From Planctomycetota bacterium (GTDB lineage: Bacteria > Planctomycetota > UBA8742 > UBA2392), in assembly GCA_019636195.1 (NCBI GenBank), contig JAHBYA010000002.1, positions 82,311-146,310 of the forward strand: a DNA stretch of 64,000 bases, written 5' to 3'. The notes beneath the pieces are model-generated. The model saw only the letters and a list, made by a program, of their open reading frames with translations. It was not told the origin of the DNA and made no database searches. Below are positions 32,143 through 40,562 of the stretch, piece by piece (position 1 is the first letter of the stretch; every line of letters begins with the position of its first letter). The position numbers and the translations under genes were made by a program.

Positions 32143-32907
32143 CTACTTGCGCGCGGCAAGCCCTTCTTTGGCCGCATCCAGGGCCTGCTTGTACGTAAAC
32201 GTCTTCATCGCCAGCGGCTTGCCCACGATCACGCCGGCAAGGCCCTTGGTGGCTGCGCACTTCCTGATGTGCTCAAGTGTAGTCACGCCGCTGCCCAGAA
32301 TCGCGCCGCCGATCGTGGCTGCGTCCGCGGCGCGCGGGCCGGCACCCGCGGCTTCCGCGCCAATGTCCTGATAAATGAACGACTTGACGCCCGCCTCGCG
32401 CAGCGCCCCCGCAAGCTGCGCGGCGCTGACCTTGGCGTCAGGGATCCAGTCCTGTGAAACGGGCACGCCGTCCTTGGTGTCAATGAACACGACCACCGCG
32501 TCGGCGTTGTGCGCCACCGCCTGCTTGACCATGGCAGGATCTCGCATTGCCGCGCTGCCGAAGCAGGCGCGCTTCACGCCCATCTGCGTGATGACCTTGA
32601 AGCTGTCAAAGTCGCGCACGCCGCCTGAAAGCTGCAACGGCGTCTTGAACGTCTGCGCCAACTCGCCCACCACCGTAAGGTTTCGCTCGGCGCCGGCCAG
32701 CACGCTGCCCGAGTGCTCAACGGCGCTGACAATGAACGGGCCATCGAGGTTGTACAGGTGCAGCATCGGCGCACCGGCATCGATGTATTCTTTGGCCAGG
32801 CTCACCGGGTCCACACGGCTGGCGCGGGTGCCCATGCCCACGGATTCATAGCGCAGGCCAAGGCCGCCTCGCAGTTCTATCGCCGGGATAATGATGAAGT
32901 CGCTCAT
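32143..32907 (-). CDS. Divergent second HisA-like barrel protein
   Basis: 254 residues from the ATG at 32907 (AGGAG 5 nt upstream); a GTG at 32922 overlapping the previous stop is less likely. The HisA/HisF barrel fold is clear, but key positions differ. The usual catalytic Asp after strand 1 (PAIDL) is Glu11 (PAIELRGG); FGGGLR becomes LSGGVRDFDSFK. The strand-5 Asp is kept (Asp123, VFIDTKDG), as is YQDI (Asp171). The second phosphate loop [10 protein letters not shown] is altered to LGSGVTTLEHIR. A normal hisA lies directly upstream in the operon, so this is a duplicate that has diverged, perhaps to another aminoaldose isomerisation or a regulatory role. The paralogy is certain, the function is not. 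Confidence 0.88.
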   Translation of the reverse strand: MSDFIIIPAIELRGGLGLRYESVGMGTRASRVDPVSLAKEYIDAGAPMLHLYNLDGPFIVSAVEHSGSVLAGAERNLTVVGELAQTFKTPLQLSGGVRDFDSFKVITQMGVKRACFGSAAMRDPAMVKQAVAHNADAVVVFIDTKDGVPVSQDWIPDAKVSAAQLAGALREAGVKSFIYQDIGAEAAGAGPRAADAATIGGAILGSGVTTLEHIRKCAATKGLAGVIVGKPLAMKTFTYKQALDAAKEGLAARK

Positions 32908-32918
32908 GCCTGCTCCTG

Positions 32919-33632
32919 TCACGCCAGCAACGCATCTCTTAGCGTAAATCTGTTCTCGTACAACGCCCGGCCTATGATCACGCCGTCAATCTGCGGCCCG
33001 GCGACCTTGGCGGCCCTGACATGTTCAAGCGTACCCACGCCGCCCGACGCGATGACCCAGCCGATTTCGGCCAGCGGCTTGGCGCCCTCAAGGTCGGGGC
33101 CGGTTTCCATGCCGTCGCGTTCAACATCGGTGTAAATGAAGCGGCTTACGCCCACGTCAAACATGCTGCGCGCGAGCTTGGGCGCTTCCATGTCGCTGGT
33201 TTCAGTCCAGCCGGAAACCGCGACCTTACCGCCGCGCGCGTCAATGCCGACTGCAAGGCTTCCGCCGAGTTGCCGCGCGGCCTGCCTGACCAGCTCCGGC
33301 TCGCGCACCGCCGCGGTGCCCAGCACAATGCGCGATGCGCCCGCCGCCAAAGCCTTGTCAATGTCGGCCATGGTGCGCAGGCCGCCGCCAAACTGGATGG
33401 GTATGCCAACTTCGTCGGATATCGCCTTGAGCACAGCCAGGTTTTCGCCTGCCTCACCAAACGCGCCGTCAAGGTTGACCACGTGCAGCCAGCGCGCGCC
33501 CTGAGCCTGAAACGCAACAGCGACCTCAACGGGGGCGTCGCTGTACACGGTTTCAGCGTCGGCTTTGCCCTGTGAAAGGCGCACCACTTTGCCGCGGCGC
33601 AGGTCGATGGCTGGGTAGATGGTGAAGGCCAT
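32919..33632 (-). CDS. hisA: ProFAR isomerase
   Basis: 237 residues, normal length, with catalytic Asp10 (IYPAIDLRRGKVVRLSQG), Asp131 (VGIDARGGK) and Asp169 (YTDVERDG). Phosphate loops FGGGLRTMADIDKAL and [13 protein letters not shown] are canonical. It carries out the Amadori rearrangement of ProFAR to PRFAR, the fourth step of histidine synthesis. It precedes the divergent paralogue and follows hisH across a 168-bp repeat-bearing spacer. Confidence 0.97.
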   Translation of the reverse strand: MAFTIYPAIDLRRGKVVRLSQGKADAETVYSDAPVEVAVAFQAQGARWLHVVNLDGAFGEAGENLAVLKAISDEVGIPIQFGGGLRTMADIDKALAAGASRIVLGTAAVREPELVRQAARQLGGSLAVGIDARGGKVAVSGWTETSDMEAPKLARSMFDVGVSRFIYTDVERDGMETGPDLEGAKPLAEIGWVIASGGVGTLEHVRAAKVAGPQIDGVIIGRALYENRFTLRDALLA

Positions 33633-33711
33633 GGGAGTGCAGTTTCAGGGTTCAAGTTGCAGGTTTTGGGGCATGGCCGCCCGCCCGTCAACGGCAAGTC
33701 AGCCGGAAAAC

Positions 33712-33777
33712 AGGAACCGCTTGCGTAAGCAAGCGGCTCATCCCCTCACAGCCGCGCGCTGACGCACGCGGTTCTTG
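33712..33777. repeat. Inverted pair of GAACCGC hairpins (REPIN-like)
   Basis: The first hairpin has stem 33717-33724/33729-33736 (CCGCTTGC, loop GTAA). The second lies in opposite orientation with stem 33752-33759/33764-33771, loop GTCA on the minus strand and one wobble pair. Both share the consensus AAGAACCGC-N2-GC-loop-GC-N2-GCGGC with a third copy at 57981-58005. A further small hairpin, CGGGGC/GCCCCG, follows the hisH stop. No gene lies in 33633-33799. Confidence 0.65.
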
Positions 33778-33799
33778 CCCGCCGGGGCGCCAAGCCCCG

Positions 33800-34411
33800 T
33801 CACTTCAGCCGCAGAAAGTTGGCCAGCACGGTTGCCCCGCAATGCTGGCTCTTTTCCGGGTGCGCTTGCAGGCCGCGCACGTTGCCGCGCTGCACGGCGG
33901 CACAAAAACGCTCGCCGTACTCGCTGACCGCCAGCACGTCGGCGGGGTCGGCGGGTTCACACACGTAGCTGTGTACAAAGTAGAAAAACGCTTCGCCGGG
34001 CAGGCCCGCCAGCAACGGGTCTTGCCGCGCCGGCTCAAGCCGGTTCCAGCCCATGTGCGGCACAGCCAGGCCCGGCGCGTTGATTTCGCGCACGCGGCCG
34101 GGAATCAACCCCAGGCCCGGCGTTTCACCGAACTCGCTGCCGCTTTCAAACAGCAGTTGCATGCCCAGGCAGATGCCAAGCAGAGGCTTGCCCGAAGCCG
34201 CAAAGTCACGAATGGCTTCGACCAGGCCGCGCTCATGCAGCGAGTTCATGCCCGCCGGAAAGCTGCCCACGCCCGGCAAAACAAGGCGTTCCGCCAACGC
34301 AACATCCGACACGCGCGCCGCCACAGTTACAGCGCCGCCCGCGCGCTCAAGCGCCCGGCCAATGCTGCCCAGGTTGCAGATACCGGAATCAACAATCGTC
34401 ACACGCGCCAT
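33800..34411 (-). CDS. hisH: Imidazole glycerol phosphate synthase glutaminase subunit
   Basis: 203 residues from the ATG at 34411 (MARVTIVDSGICNLGSIGRA). The class I glutaminase triad is visible: Cys81 in LLGICLGMQLL, His184 and Glu186 in LQAHPEKSQHCG. LPGVGSFPAGM is the oxyanion region. It feeds ammonia to HisF. No Shine-Dalgarno is seen; a TATCAC box ends 7 nt before the ATG, so this half of the his operon may start from its own promoter. That fits its separation from hisB by the 34.6-38.7 kb insert. Confidence 0.95.
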   Translation of the reverse strand: MARVTIVDSGICNLGSIGRALERAGGAVTVAARVSDVALAERLVLPGVGSFPAGMNSLHERGLVEAIRDFAASGKPLLGICLGMQLLFESGSEFGETPGLGLIPGRVREINAPGLAVPHMGWNRLEPARQDPLLAGLPGEAFFYFVHSYVCEPADPADVLAVSEYGERFCAAVQRGNVRGLQAHPEKSQHCGATVLANFLRLK

Positions 34412-34591
34412 GGCCAGCGTGATACAGCCAAGCGCCAAATCCCGCAATCAAGCCGCCTAGACCGCGCGCGGTCAGATGGCGTGTCGGCACTCTTCGGCAT
34501 GTGTGACAAAAGTGTGATACCGGGGCGGGGGCAAACTCGTGAAGATGGCCGGGTATGCTTATTGGACAAGTGTCTCGCACAGTAGCGAACC

Positions 34592-35563
34592 ATGCCGTTT
34601 TCCGGGGCGTCGGGTACAGCCAACACCATTGCGACGCCGCATGCGGTCGAGAACGAGCCGCGCTTAATCCAGATTCACAGACGCATGGCCACTAAGGGCG
34701 TGCCCGGCGGTACTCTGGTTTATCCGCGCGTGCCCGCGTTGAAACCCGCGTCCGTCGTTGACCCCTGCCAGTCTGCCGATGACATCAGCACCAGCGTCAC
34801 TCCCGCGCGCTTTGGCATGGTCGAATACGTCGCACGGGTGCCGGTGTGCATGGCGGATCAGGACATCTTTCAGCACCCCAACGACATCACAGACTTCAAC
34901 ATCACCCTCGCCGAAGTGCAGAACTGGTACGGTTTCTACGCCCGCATGGACGTGCTTACCGGAAACCCGTCGCTGGGCGGATTACCTGATCTTGTTGCGC
35001 CAAGCCGCACGCTCAACCTCGGCGGCGGCCTCCTGACCTTTGCGTGCCTTGAAGAAGCCCATGACCTTGTCACCGCAAATCAGGGCAAACCTACCGTAAT
35101 TATGAGCAACGCCCGCAGCCTGCGCAGCTACCGCAACCTGTGCTGGAACGCGGGCATCAAGCCGCCCGAAGTGCAGTGGCGCTGGTACTGCCCCGCCACG
35201 CGGATGTGGCACGATGACTGGATTTCCGCGTTTCGCGGCGTGCCCTGGGTGATCAACCAGGAAATGAACCCCGGCCTGCTGCCCGCCGACCGGCGCATCT
35301 ACTTCATGGTGCTGGGCGACGACGACGGCAAGGGGCCGACACGCGGATTAACCCGAATGGTTCCGGCTGGCATGGAGTACAATCCATTCATACTAAGGAT
35401 GACAAACGGAGTGCCGGACTTTGCCAACCAGACGGTGAACATGACCAAGGACATCTGGCTGACCATGCCGGCGGGTCTGGCGCTGGGCAGCCAGGGGGCG
35501 CTGAGCATGCTGACGAACTTCGAGCATGTCGGAGAATGCGCCGGAGGCCCGCCGCCGGCATAG
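34592..35563 (+). CDS. HK97-fold capsid/encapsulin-like protein
   Basis: 323 residues, no signal peptide. The sequence follows the plan of HK97-type major capsid proteins: an N-terminal extension, then TPARFGMVEYVARVPVCMAD (spine/E-loop region), DLVTANQGKPTVIMSNARSL with the typical 'TA..GKP..I.MS.RS' A-domain motif, WISAFRGVPWVINQEM (the 'FRGVP' motif) and IYFMVLGDDDGKGPTRGL. I therefore infer a shell-forming protein with fair confidence. No terminase, portal, protease or tail gene is nearby, so this is not a normal prophage; a domesticated capsid or nanocompartment shell is possible. It sits in opposite orientation inside the histidine locus, followed by a Cys-rich protein gene. No clear Shine-Dalgarno is present; Met32 is an alternative start. 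Confidence 0.65.
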   Translation: MPFSGASGTANTIATPHAVENEPRLIQIHRRMATKGVPGGTLVYPRVPALKPASVVDPCQSADDISTSVTPARFGMVEYVARVPVCMADQDIFQHPNDITDFNITLAEVQNWYGFYARMDVLTGNPSLGGLPDLVAPSRTLNLGGGLLTFACLEEAHDLVTANQGKPTVIMSNARSLRSYRNLCWNAGIKPPEVQWRWYCPATRMWHDDWISAFRGVPWVINQEMNPGLLPADRRIYFMVLGDDDGKGPTRGLTRMVPAGMEYNPFILRMTNGVPDFANQTVNMTKDIWLTMPAGLALGSQGALSMLTNFEHVGECAGGPPPA

Positions 35564-35570
35564 GGAACGC

Positions 35571-35611
35571 GGGCGTCACGCCCATAATCAGCCCCGCCCG
35601 CAAGGGCGGGG
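35571..35611 (+). terminator. Paired hairpins after the capsid-like gene
   Basis: GGGCG-TCA-CGCCC (35571-35583) is followed by an 8-bp stem CCCCGCCC-GCAA-GGGCGGGG (35592-35611) with a GNRA tetraloop. No T-tract follows, so it is a weak terminator or a stability hairpin that could lower expression of the next gene relative to the shell protein. Confidence 0.5.
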
Positions 35612-35667
35612 AAGCCAGGAAGGATCAACAAAGCAGTGAGCAGGGGCCGGGTCAGTCAGACAAAGCC

Positions 35668-36921
35668 ATGGCAAAGTCGGAAGCGCCAGCGACGGGAAAG
35701 CAAATGGGGCAACCAATGGCGGACAACGAAAACAACTGCCCCACATGCGCCGATAACGCCCACGCCATGGGCAAGGCGCTGACGGGAACCACCGACAGCG
35801 TGTTCGTGCGCGAGTACACCCCGCCCACACAAGCGGAACTAGAACTGACTCGCCGAGTTTATGGGGAGATGGCGCGAATTCGGCGACCATTCAACAGAGA
35901 TGAGTTTAGCGTGCCGGTTGGTCCGAGGCCGGAGGCAGACGGGGCCAATGAGTTGCGAATCGCCGAAACTACCAGTCCCAAGGGACTGCCAGTAATGGTT
36001 GATCGATCGCGCCCAACCCACGCGCCCGAAAACACCGGCGCTGCCACTTCAGGCTCTCAGCGCGTGTCCTGGGGCGAAGAGTTCTTGTTGACGTCTCAAC
36101 TTACCGCTCCTTGGTTCGAGCCAAAGCACCTGGGAACCATGTTGCTTCAGGCAAATGGCGGGTGCGAAGAGACAATCTTTGTGGACAAGGAGCCCGACCT
36201 GCCGGAGCCTTCAAAGGAAGAAGTTGACGCAGTACTCAAAGCGGTCGCAAAGCACTTGGCGGAGATACTAAAAGGCAGCATGAGCTATCTTCGCGTCGAA
36301 TTGCCAAATGGTGAAGTACGCTGGTACAAAGTTGACCCCGCGATCACACTCGCCTGTCAAGGAGTAGTGATTGCGAAACTGGTCAAACGGGGGCCAATGG
36401 TAAAGCCTCAGGATTGGGCACGCTCGGGCGTAGTCGTGATAGAGTTGGACCTTTCAAACGGCGCTACTGGCAACGGCGCAGAGCAGCCAACAGAGCCAAG
36501 CCCAGCCTACACGTGTCCAACGGCGCAACCCAGTGAAACGATGGCTGGTAACACCTACTCGCCAGCCAGGAAACGAGACTTCACGTACACACCACCCGCG
36601 GGAGAGCCGCCCAAGTGGGACGAGACGTGGTCGGAGTACTTGAACAAGCTCGTCTCGCTGGCCCAGCCGGGCGACACCAACACATTGCGGCGTTGGAAGC
36701 AGCACTACAATGAGTTTCAAAAGAAGTGCGCCGATGAGGGAGGCGTAGCGTTCTTTCAGGTATTCGACCACATGGGCCAGCCGATGGAATCATCCAAATC
36801 GCCCGAAGTGCATGGAAACAGCGTGCGGTTGGTGTGCTACAAGTGTGTCGGAACTTGTCCCGAGAACAAAACCTGCATCCCGATTGAACAGTCCGCCACC
36901 ATACTTTGCGACTGCATCTGA
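35668..36921 (+). CDS. Cys-rich protein of unknown function next to the capsid-like gene
   Basis: About 417 residues if it starts at the ATG at 35668; ATGs at 35704 and 35716 are alternatives and none has a strong Shine-Dalgarno. No signal peptide or membrane helix. An N-terminal CPTC motif (NNCPTCADNAHAMGKAL) and a C-terminal Cys cluster (CYKCVGTCPENKTC then CDC) suggest metal binding or disulphides. The middle holds YLRVELPNGEVRWYKVDP and WSEYLNKLVSLAQPGD. The DNA is clearly less GC-rich than the flanking his genes, suggesting recent acquisition. Close linkage to the HK97-like gene makes it a candidate cargo or partner (inference only); I recognise no family. Confidence 0.7.
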   Translation: MAKSEAPATGKQMGQPMADNENNCPTCADNAHAMGKALTGTTDSVFVREYTPPTQAELELTRRVYGEMARIRRPFNRDEFSVPVGPRPEADGANELRIAETTSPKGLPVMVDRSRPTHAPENTGAATSGSQRVSWGEEFLLTSQLTAPWFEPKHLGTMLLQANGGCEETIFVDKEPDLPEPSKEEVDAVLKAVAKHLAEILKGSMSYLRVELPNGEVRWYKVDPAITLACQGVVIAKLVKRGPMVKPQDWARSGVVVIELDLSNGATGNGAEQPTEPSPAYTCPTAQPSETMAGNTYSPARKRDFTYTPPAGEPPKWDETWSEYLNKLVSLAQPGDTNTLRRWKQHYNEFQKKCADEGGVAFFQVFDHMGQPMESSKSPEVHGNSVRLVCYKCVGTCPENKTCIPIEQSATILCDCI

Positions 36922-36941
36922 TCTTGATGGGAGGTTGCTCA

Positions 36942-38675
36942 ATGGCACTTACGCGACACAACTTTCTCGTGTTGTCTGCCCTTTCTGTACTTCTGGCTGG
37001 TGTTGTTGGCGCACAGTCGTGGACATCGAGTTTCACACATTACACTTGCCCCGTCACTGGCGATACGTGGCCTTCCGCATACATTTCGGATTTGAATCCA
37101 TTTCTTCCAGCCGGAGCAAAGGCGGCGAACTTGGAGGACTATGAGAGCATCGCGCGCCACGAGGACCTGTGCGACTTGCTCGAACATATAACATTGCGTA
37201 CGCCAGTTACGAGTGAGTTTGCGCGATACGTAGCTGCCCACAAGAACCTCAGATCCATTTCGATCACAGTCCCAGTCGACCTTGACCCGGGACTTCTGTC
37301 CCTCTTCGCCAAGAGCACAACTCTGAAATCCATTCAACTGAACGGCGATGTGCAGCCCGACTGTGTGTCCAATCTCGTCGCTTGCGTTGGTCTGACCGGG
37401 GTTGGTCTCTCTGGCACGATTCGTCCGGAGACTGTGAAGGCCGCTGCAGGACTGCCAAACCTCTGGTATCTGTATGTCAACGTGGAGGAGTGGACAGACG
37501 ATTTGGCGAAATCGCTCGGCGACTGCACCAGCGTGCGATACCTCCACGTTCAAGGGGGAGTGCGCGTTCGCTCTGACCAAGGCCTCTTGGAAACAAGAGG
37601 GAAAGTTGAAGCAGCATCGTGGGTGGCACTGCGGAATCTCAAGAATCTAAGCAGTCTGCGGACGAGAAACGTGCCCGGCCTGAATGGCGAGGCAGTGCGC
37701 CGGATAGTGGAAGGCAAGGCGATGCGCATGATTGACGGTGGCGGGACGTTTGCACCCGACGACCTGAAGGCAGTACTGGCAACTCCTACACTTGAAGTCT
37801 TTCGCGCAGGAATGTTGCCGCCGGAGGCGACGGAGAACGTGAACCTGAGCGACCTGCTACGGCCCGCAAAGTCTCTTCACACGCTGCACAGCGTTCCCGC
37901 CCGCATGTTGGACGCCGGAATGCGCACACTAACACAGCTGCGGGATCTGGACGTCTTTGGGAACAATACTGATTCGGGGCAACTGAAAGCAAGTCTGGCA
38001 AACTTACCGCCCAGACTCAAACGCCTGACACTATCCGGGATTATGTCGGCCGATGATGTGCGCGCATTCGAGACTTGGCCGGGAAGAGGCGCATGCGAAT
38101 CGATCGGTTTGGTTTTATTGGTTGAGGCCCGCAGTCAGATGGGGCCGGCGCTTAACGTACTTAACAGCTTCTCGTCACTTCGGGCGCTGTCCCTGCACAT
38201 TGAGACCGCGGACGGGGTGGACTTGACGGCGGATGTCTTTCGCCCCTTGCAGTCCATCAAGAGACTTGAATACCTTCAAGTCGGGTGGTTGGGCCGCTCT
38301 GTACGGACCGTCTTGAATACAGAAGCGGTGTCAACTATATTCAAGAACTCCGCGCTTCGTTCCGTCGAGTTGATCGGCTTTTCCCTGAAGAGCGTTGAGT
38401 TTTCCAAGACGGGCACGGGTAACCTAGTTTCTTTGTCGATCCACGGATGTACCGATGTATCCAAGAGTCAACTTCTCGGGCTGGCAGAGTCCACTGTTCA
38501 AGACTTAGATATCTCCGGATTTGCCCTGCGGGTTGATCTCTCATTACTGAAGGCGCTTGTCGAGAAAGCGCACAGGCGTCTTGTAGTTGTCCCCTTCAGT
38601 GCTTTTGAGGATGAAGCCGCATCCGTCAGATACCTGCGTTCGCGTGAGTATCGCTGCGTAGTGGAAGATGGATGA
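36942..38675 (+). CDS. Secreted leucine-rich repeat-like protein
   Basis: 577 residues from the ATG at 36942, with GGGAGG 7 nt upstream. Signal peptide MALTRHNFLVLSALSVLLAG then VVGAQS. The mature protein is a series of irregular LRR-like units: HKNLRSISITVPVDLDPGLL, STTLKSIQLNGDVQPDCV, PRLKRLTLSGIMSADDVRAF, FSSLRALSLHIETADGVDL, NSALRSVELIGFSLKSVEF. No enzyme motif. Base composition is lower in GC than the surrounding operon, like the gene before it, 20 bp upstream. It closes the insert that splits the histidine locus. Ligand and localisation partner are unknown. Confidence 0.8.
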   Translation: MALTRHNFLVLSALSVLLAGVVGAQSWTSSFTHYTCPVTGDTWPSAYISDLNPFLPAGAKAANLEDYESIARHEDLCDLLEHITLRTPVTSEFARYVAAHKNLRSISITVPVDLDPGLLSLFAKSTTLKSIQLNGDVQPDCVSNLVACVGLTGVGLSGTIRPETVKAAAGLPNLWYLYVNVEEWTDDLAKSLGDCTSVRYLHVQGGVRVRSDQGLLETRGKVEAASWVALRNLKNLSSLRTRNVPGLNGEAVRRIVEGKAMRMIDGGGTFAPDDLKAVLATPTLEVFRAGMLPPEATENVNLSDLLRPAKSLHTLHSVPARMLDAGMRTLTQLRDLDVFGNNTDSGQLKASLANLPPRLKRLTLSGIMSADDVRAFETWPGRGACESIGLVLLVEARSQMGPALNVLNSFSSLRALSLHIETADGVDLTADVFRPLQSIKRLEYLQVGWLGRSVRTVLNTEAVSTIFKNSALRSVELIGFSLKSVEFSKTGTGNLVSLSIHGCTDVSKSQLLGLAESTVQDLDISGFALRVDLSLLKALVEKAHRRLVVVPFSAFEDEAASVRYLRSREYRCVVEDG

Positions 38676-38778
38676 CACTTCGCAATACCACCCGCCAGTC
38701 GCGAACTGCTTTTCGCTTGTTGGCGTCGCCCATTAGGTCAACTGTGCCGATGAGGCCCCTCTTTGACTTGCGGGCCAG

Positions 38779-39366
38779 CTACAGCACACCCTTGGTGCTG
38801 GGGATGCCTTTGCGGCGGGGGTCATGGTCCAGCGCTGTCCGCAGGGCTTTGGTAACGGCTTTGAAGGTGCCTTCGATTATGTGGTGGGTGTCTTGCCCGC
38901 GCAGCACGTCGATGTGCAGGTTCATGGGAAAGTGCGTGCTGAAGCTGCGAAAGAAGTGCTCGACCATTTCGGTGGGCAGGCCCCCCACCACTTCGCGCCG
39001 CATTTCGCCCAGGTTGGCGACCAGAAACGGCCGCCCGCTTAAATCAAGCGCGCAGCGCACCAGCGCTTCGTCCATGGGCACGTAGGCGTGGCCGTAGCGA
39101 TTGATGCCGGCTTTGTCGCCCGCGGCTTGCTTGAAGGCTTCGCCCAGCGCGATCGCGATGTCTTCAACGCTGTGGTGCGCGTCCACGTGTAAATCGCCCT
39201 TGCAGGAGACGTTCACGTCAAACAAACCGTGTTTCGTGAACAGCTCCAGCATGTGATCCAGAAAGCCGATGCCGGTCTTGATTGAGTACGTACCGTCGCC
39301 ATCGAGATTGACCTCGGCGCTGATTTCGGTTTCGGTGGTCTTGCGGTTGACGCTGCCTTTGCGCAT
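38779..39366 (-). CDS. hisB: Imidazoleglycerol-phosphate dehydratase
   Basis: 195 residues from the ATG at 39366, the normal length of the monofunctional enzyme; the open frame upstream to 39489 is repeat sequence. Motifs: FLDHMLELFTKHG, HVDAHHSVEDIAIALGEA (first manganese His cluster), VEHFFRSFSTHFPMNLHI and QDTHHIIEGTFKAVTKALR. No histidinol-phosphatase domain is fused, and none is seen elsewhere in the window. AGGA lies 6 nt upstream. It is the last gene before the plus-strand insert. Confidence 0.97.
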   Translation of the reverse strand: MRKGSVNRKTTETEISAEVNLDGDGTYSIKTGIGFLDHMLELFTKHGLFDVNVSCKGDLHVDAHHSVEDIAIALGEAFKQAAGDKAGINRYGHAYVPMDEALVRCALDLSGRPFLVANLGEMRREVVGGLPTEMVEHFFRSFSTHFPMNLHIDVLRGQDTHHIIEGTFKAVTKALRTALDHDPRRKGIPSTKGVL

Positions 39367-39380
39367 GTGACGTCCTGGGT

Positions 39381-39482
39381 CGCAGCATGGCTGTCCACAG
39401 CCATTGAGTCTGCATTGGCCTTTGGCCAATGCCACTGGCCGGAGGCCAGTGAGTACTACATCGGCGTGGACGCCGATGCTAC
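39381..39482. repeat. Modular palindrome element, copy C
   Basis: The same four-hairpin order as copy A, with changed but compensated stems: 39387-39404 (ATGGCTG/CAGCCAT), 39412-39432 (GCATTGGCC, loop TTT), 39433-39451 (CACTGGCC, loop GGA) and 39459-39478 (CATCGGCG, loop TGGA), ending GATGCTAC at 39482. It lies between hisB and hisC, and the hisC TAG stop (complement of 39479-39481) is part of the terminal GTAGCAT. Confidence 0.8.
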
Positions 39483-40555
39483 GGCACAATCGTCATGGCG
39501 TACTCAAGGGCCTTGATAAACGCGTCGTTTTCTTCGGGGCGGCCGATGCTTACGCGCAGCGCCTTGCCAAGCCGGGGGTAGCCGCTTACGTCGCGCACCA
39601 GGACGCCGCGGCTTACCATGGCTTTCCAGAGTTCGCGGGGGTCGCGGCCGGTTTCAAACAGCAGAAAGTTGGCGCGGCTTGGATAGACCTTGATGCCTTT
39701 AAAGTCGCGCAGGTGGCGTGCCACCCGTTCGCGTTCGCGCTTGATTTCTTCGACGCGCGCTTTCATGGACACTGCGTTTTCCATGGCGACTTCGATGGCC
39801 GCCATGGTGAAGATGTTGACGTTGTAGGGCAGCTTGGCGGCGCTGAAGACCGGCGCGGCCTCAGGGTGCGCGACCATGGCGCCAAAGCGCAGGCCCGCCG
39901 CCGAAAGCGCCTTGCTGAAGGTGCGCAGTACAACCAGATTGCGCGCGTTGGCCGCAAGCTCCAGGGCGCTTTCGCCGTGAAACTCAAAGTAGGCTTCGTC
40001 AATCACCCACAGCGCCGGCGAGTTGAACACCAGGTGCTCAAGGTCGGTCGGGTTGATTACGCTGCCTGTGGGGTTGTTCGGCGTTGCCAGCACGACGACG
40101 GCGGCATCCTGCGATGCGCGCTCAAGGGCTGCGGCGTCATACTGCATTTCATCGTCAAGGCCGTCGGTGACGACTTCGGCGCCCAGCAGGTCCGCCAGCA
40201 GCTTATAGACCGTGAACGTGGGCTGCGGGATCACGACCTTGCGGCCGCGCTCAAGGGTGCTGACGAAAATCGCGTAGAGCAGTTCATTACTGCCGTTGCC
40301 GACCAATACTTGTGCAGGATCGGCGCCCAGATGGCGGGCGACCCTGGCGACAAATTCGGCGGGCACAAACGGCGGGTAGCGGTTCCAGGGCACGTCGCGG
40401 ACGCGCTCAAAGACTTGCTGCTTGAGGTGCGCGGGCCAGTCCCAGGCGTTTTCGTTCTGGTTCAGCTTTACCGGGCAATCGGGCACATCCAGCTTGTACC
40501 TGCCCGCCAAGCCGGGAAGCTGCTGCTTGAAGTAACGGAGAGTCGTGTCCGTCAT
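39479..40555 (-). CDS. hisC: Histidinol-phosphate aminotransferase
   Basis: 358 residues from the ATG at 40555; the longer open frame upstream overlaps hisD in a non-native frame. PLP-dependent fold type I: VKLNQNENAWDWP, LVGNGSNELLYAIF, ATPNNPTGSVI, the Asp/Tyr motif VIDEAYFEFHG, and the PLP-lysine region RTFSKALSAAGLRFG; RANFLLFETG near the C-terminus binds substrate. It transaminates imidazole acetol phosphate. It begins 7 nt after hisD, and its stop codon is provided by the repeat between it and hisB. Confidence 0.96.
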   Translation of the reverse strand: MTDTTLRYFKQQLPGLAGRYKLDVPDCPVKLNQNENAWDWPAHLKQQVFERVRDVPWNRYPPFVPAEFVARVARHLGADPAQVLVGNGSNELLYAIFVSTLERGRKVVIPQPTFTVYKLLADLLGAEVVTDGLDDEMQYDAAALERASQDAAVVVLATPNNPTGSVINPTDLEHLVFNSPALWVIDEAYFEFHGESALELAANARNLVVLRTFSKALSAAGLRFGAMVAHPEAAPVFSAAKLPYNVNIFTMAAIEVAMENAVSMKARVEEIKRERERVARHLRDFKGIKVYPSRANFLLFETGRDPRELWKAMVSRGVLVRDVSGYPRLGKALRVSIGRPEENDAFIKALEYAMTIVP

Positions 40556-40562
40556 GGATGTC

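Noticed and set aside
33842..34585. 247-codon plus-strand frame opposite hisH
   Set aside because: Antisense to a gene with an intact glutaminase triad.
34592..35563. Complete prophage
   Set aside because: Only a capsid-like gene is present; no integrase, terminase, portal, protease or tail genes and no att repeats were seen.
39366..39489. N-terminal extension of HisB
   Set aside because: Encoded by the hairpin repeat; the protein from Met at 39366 has normal family length.
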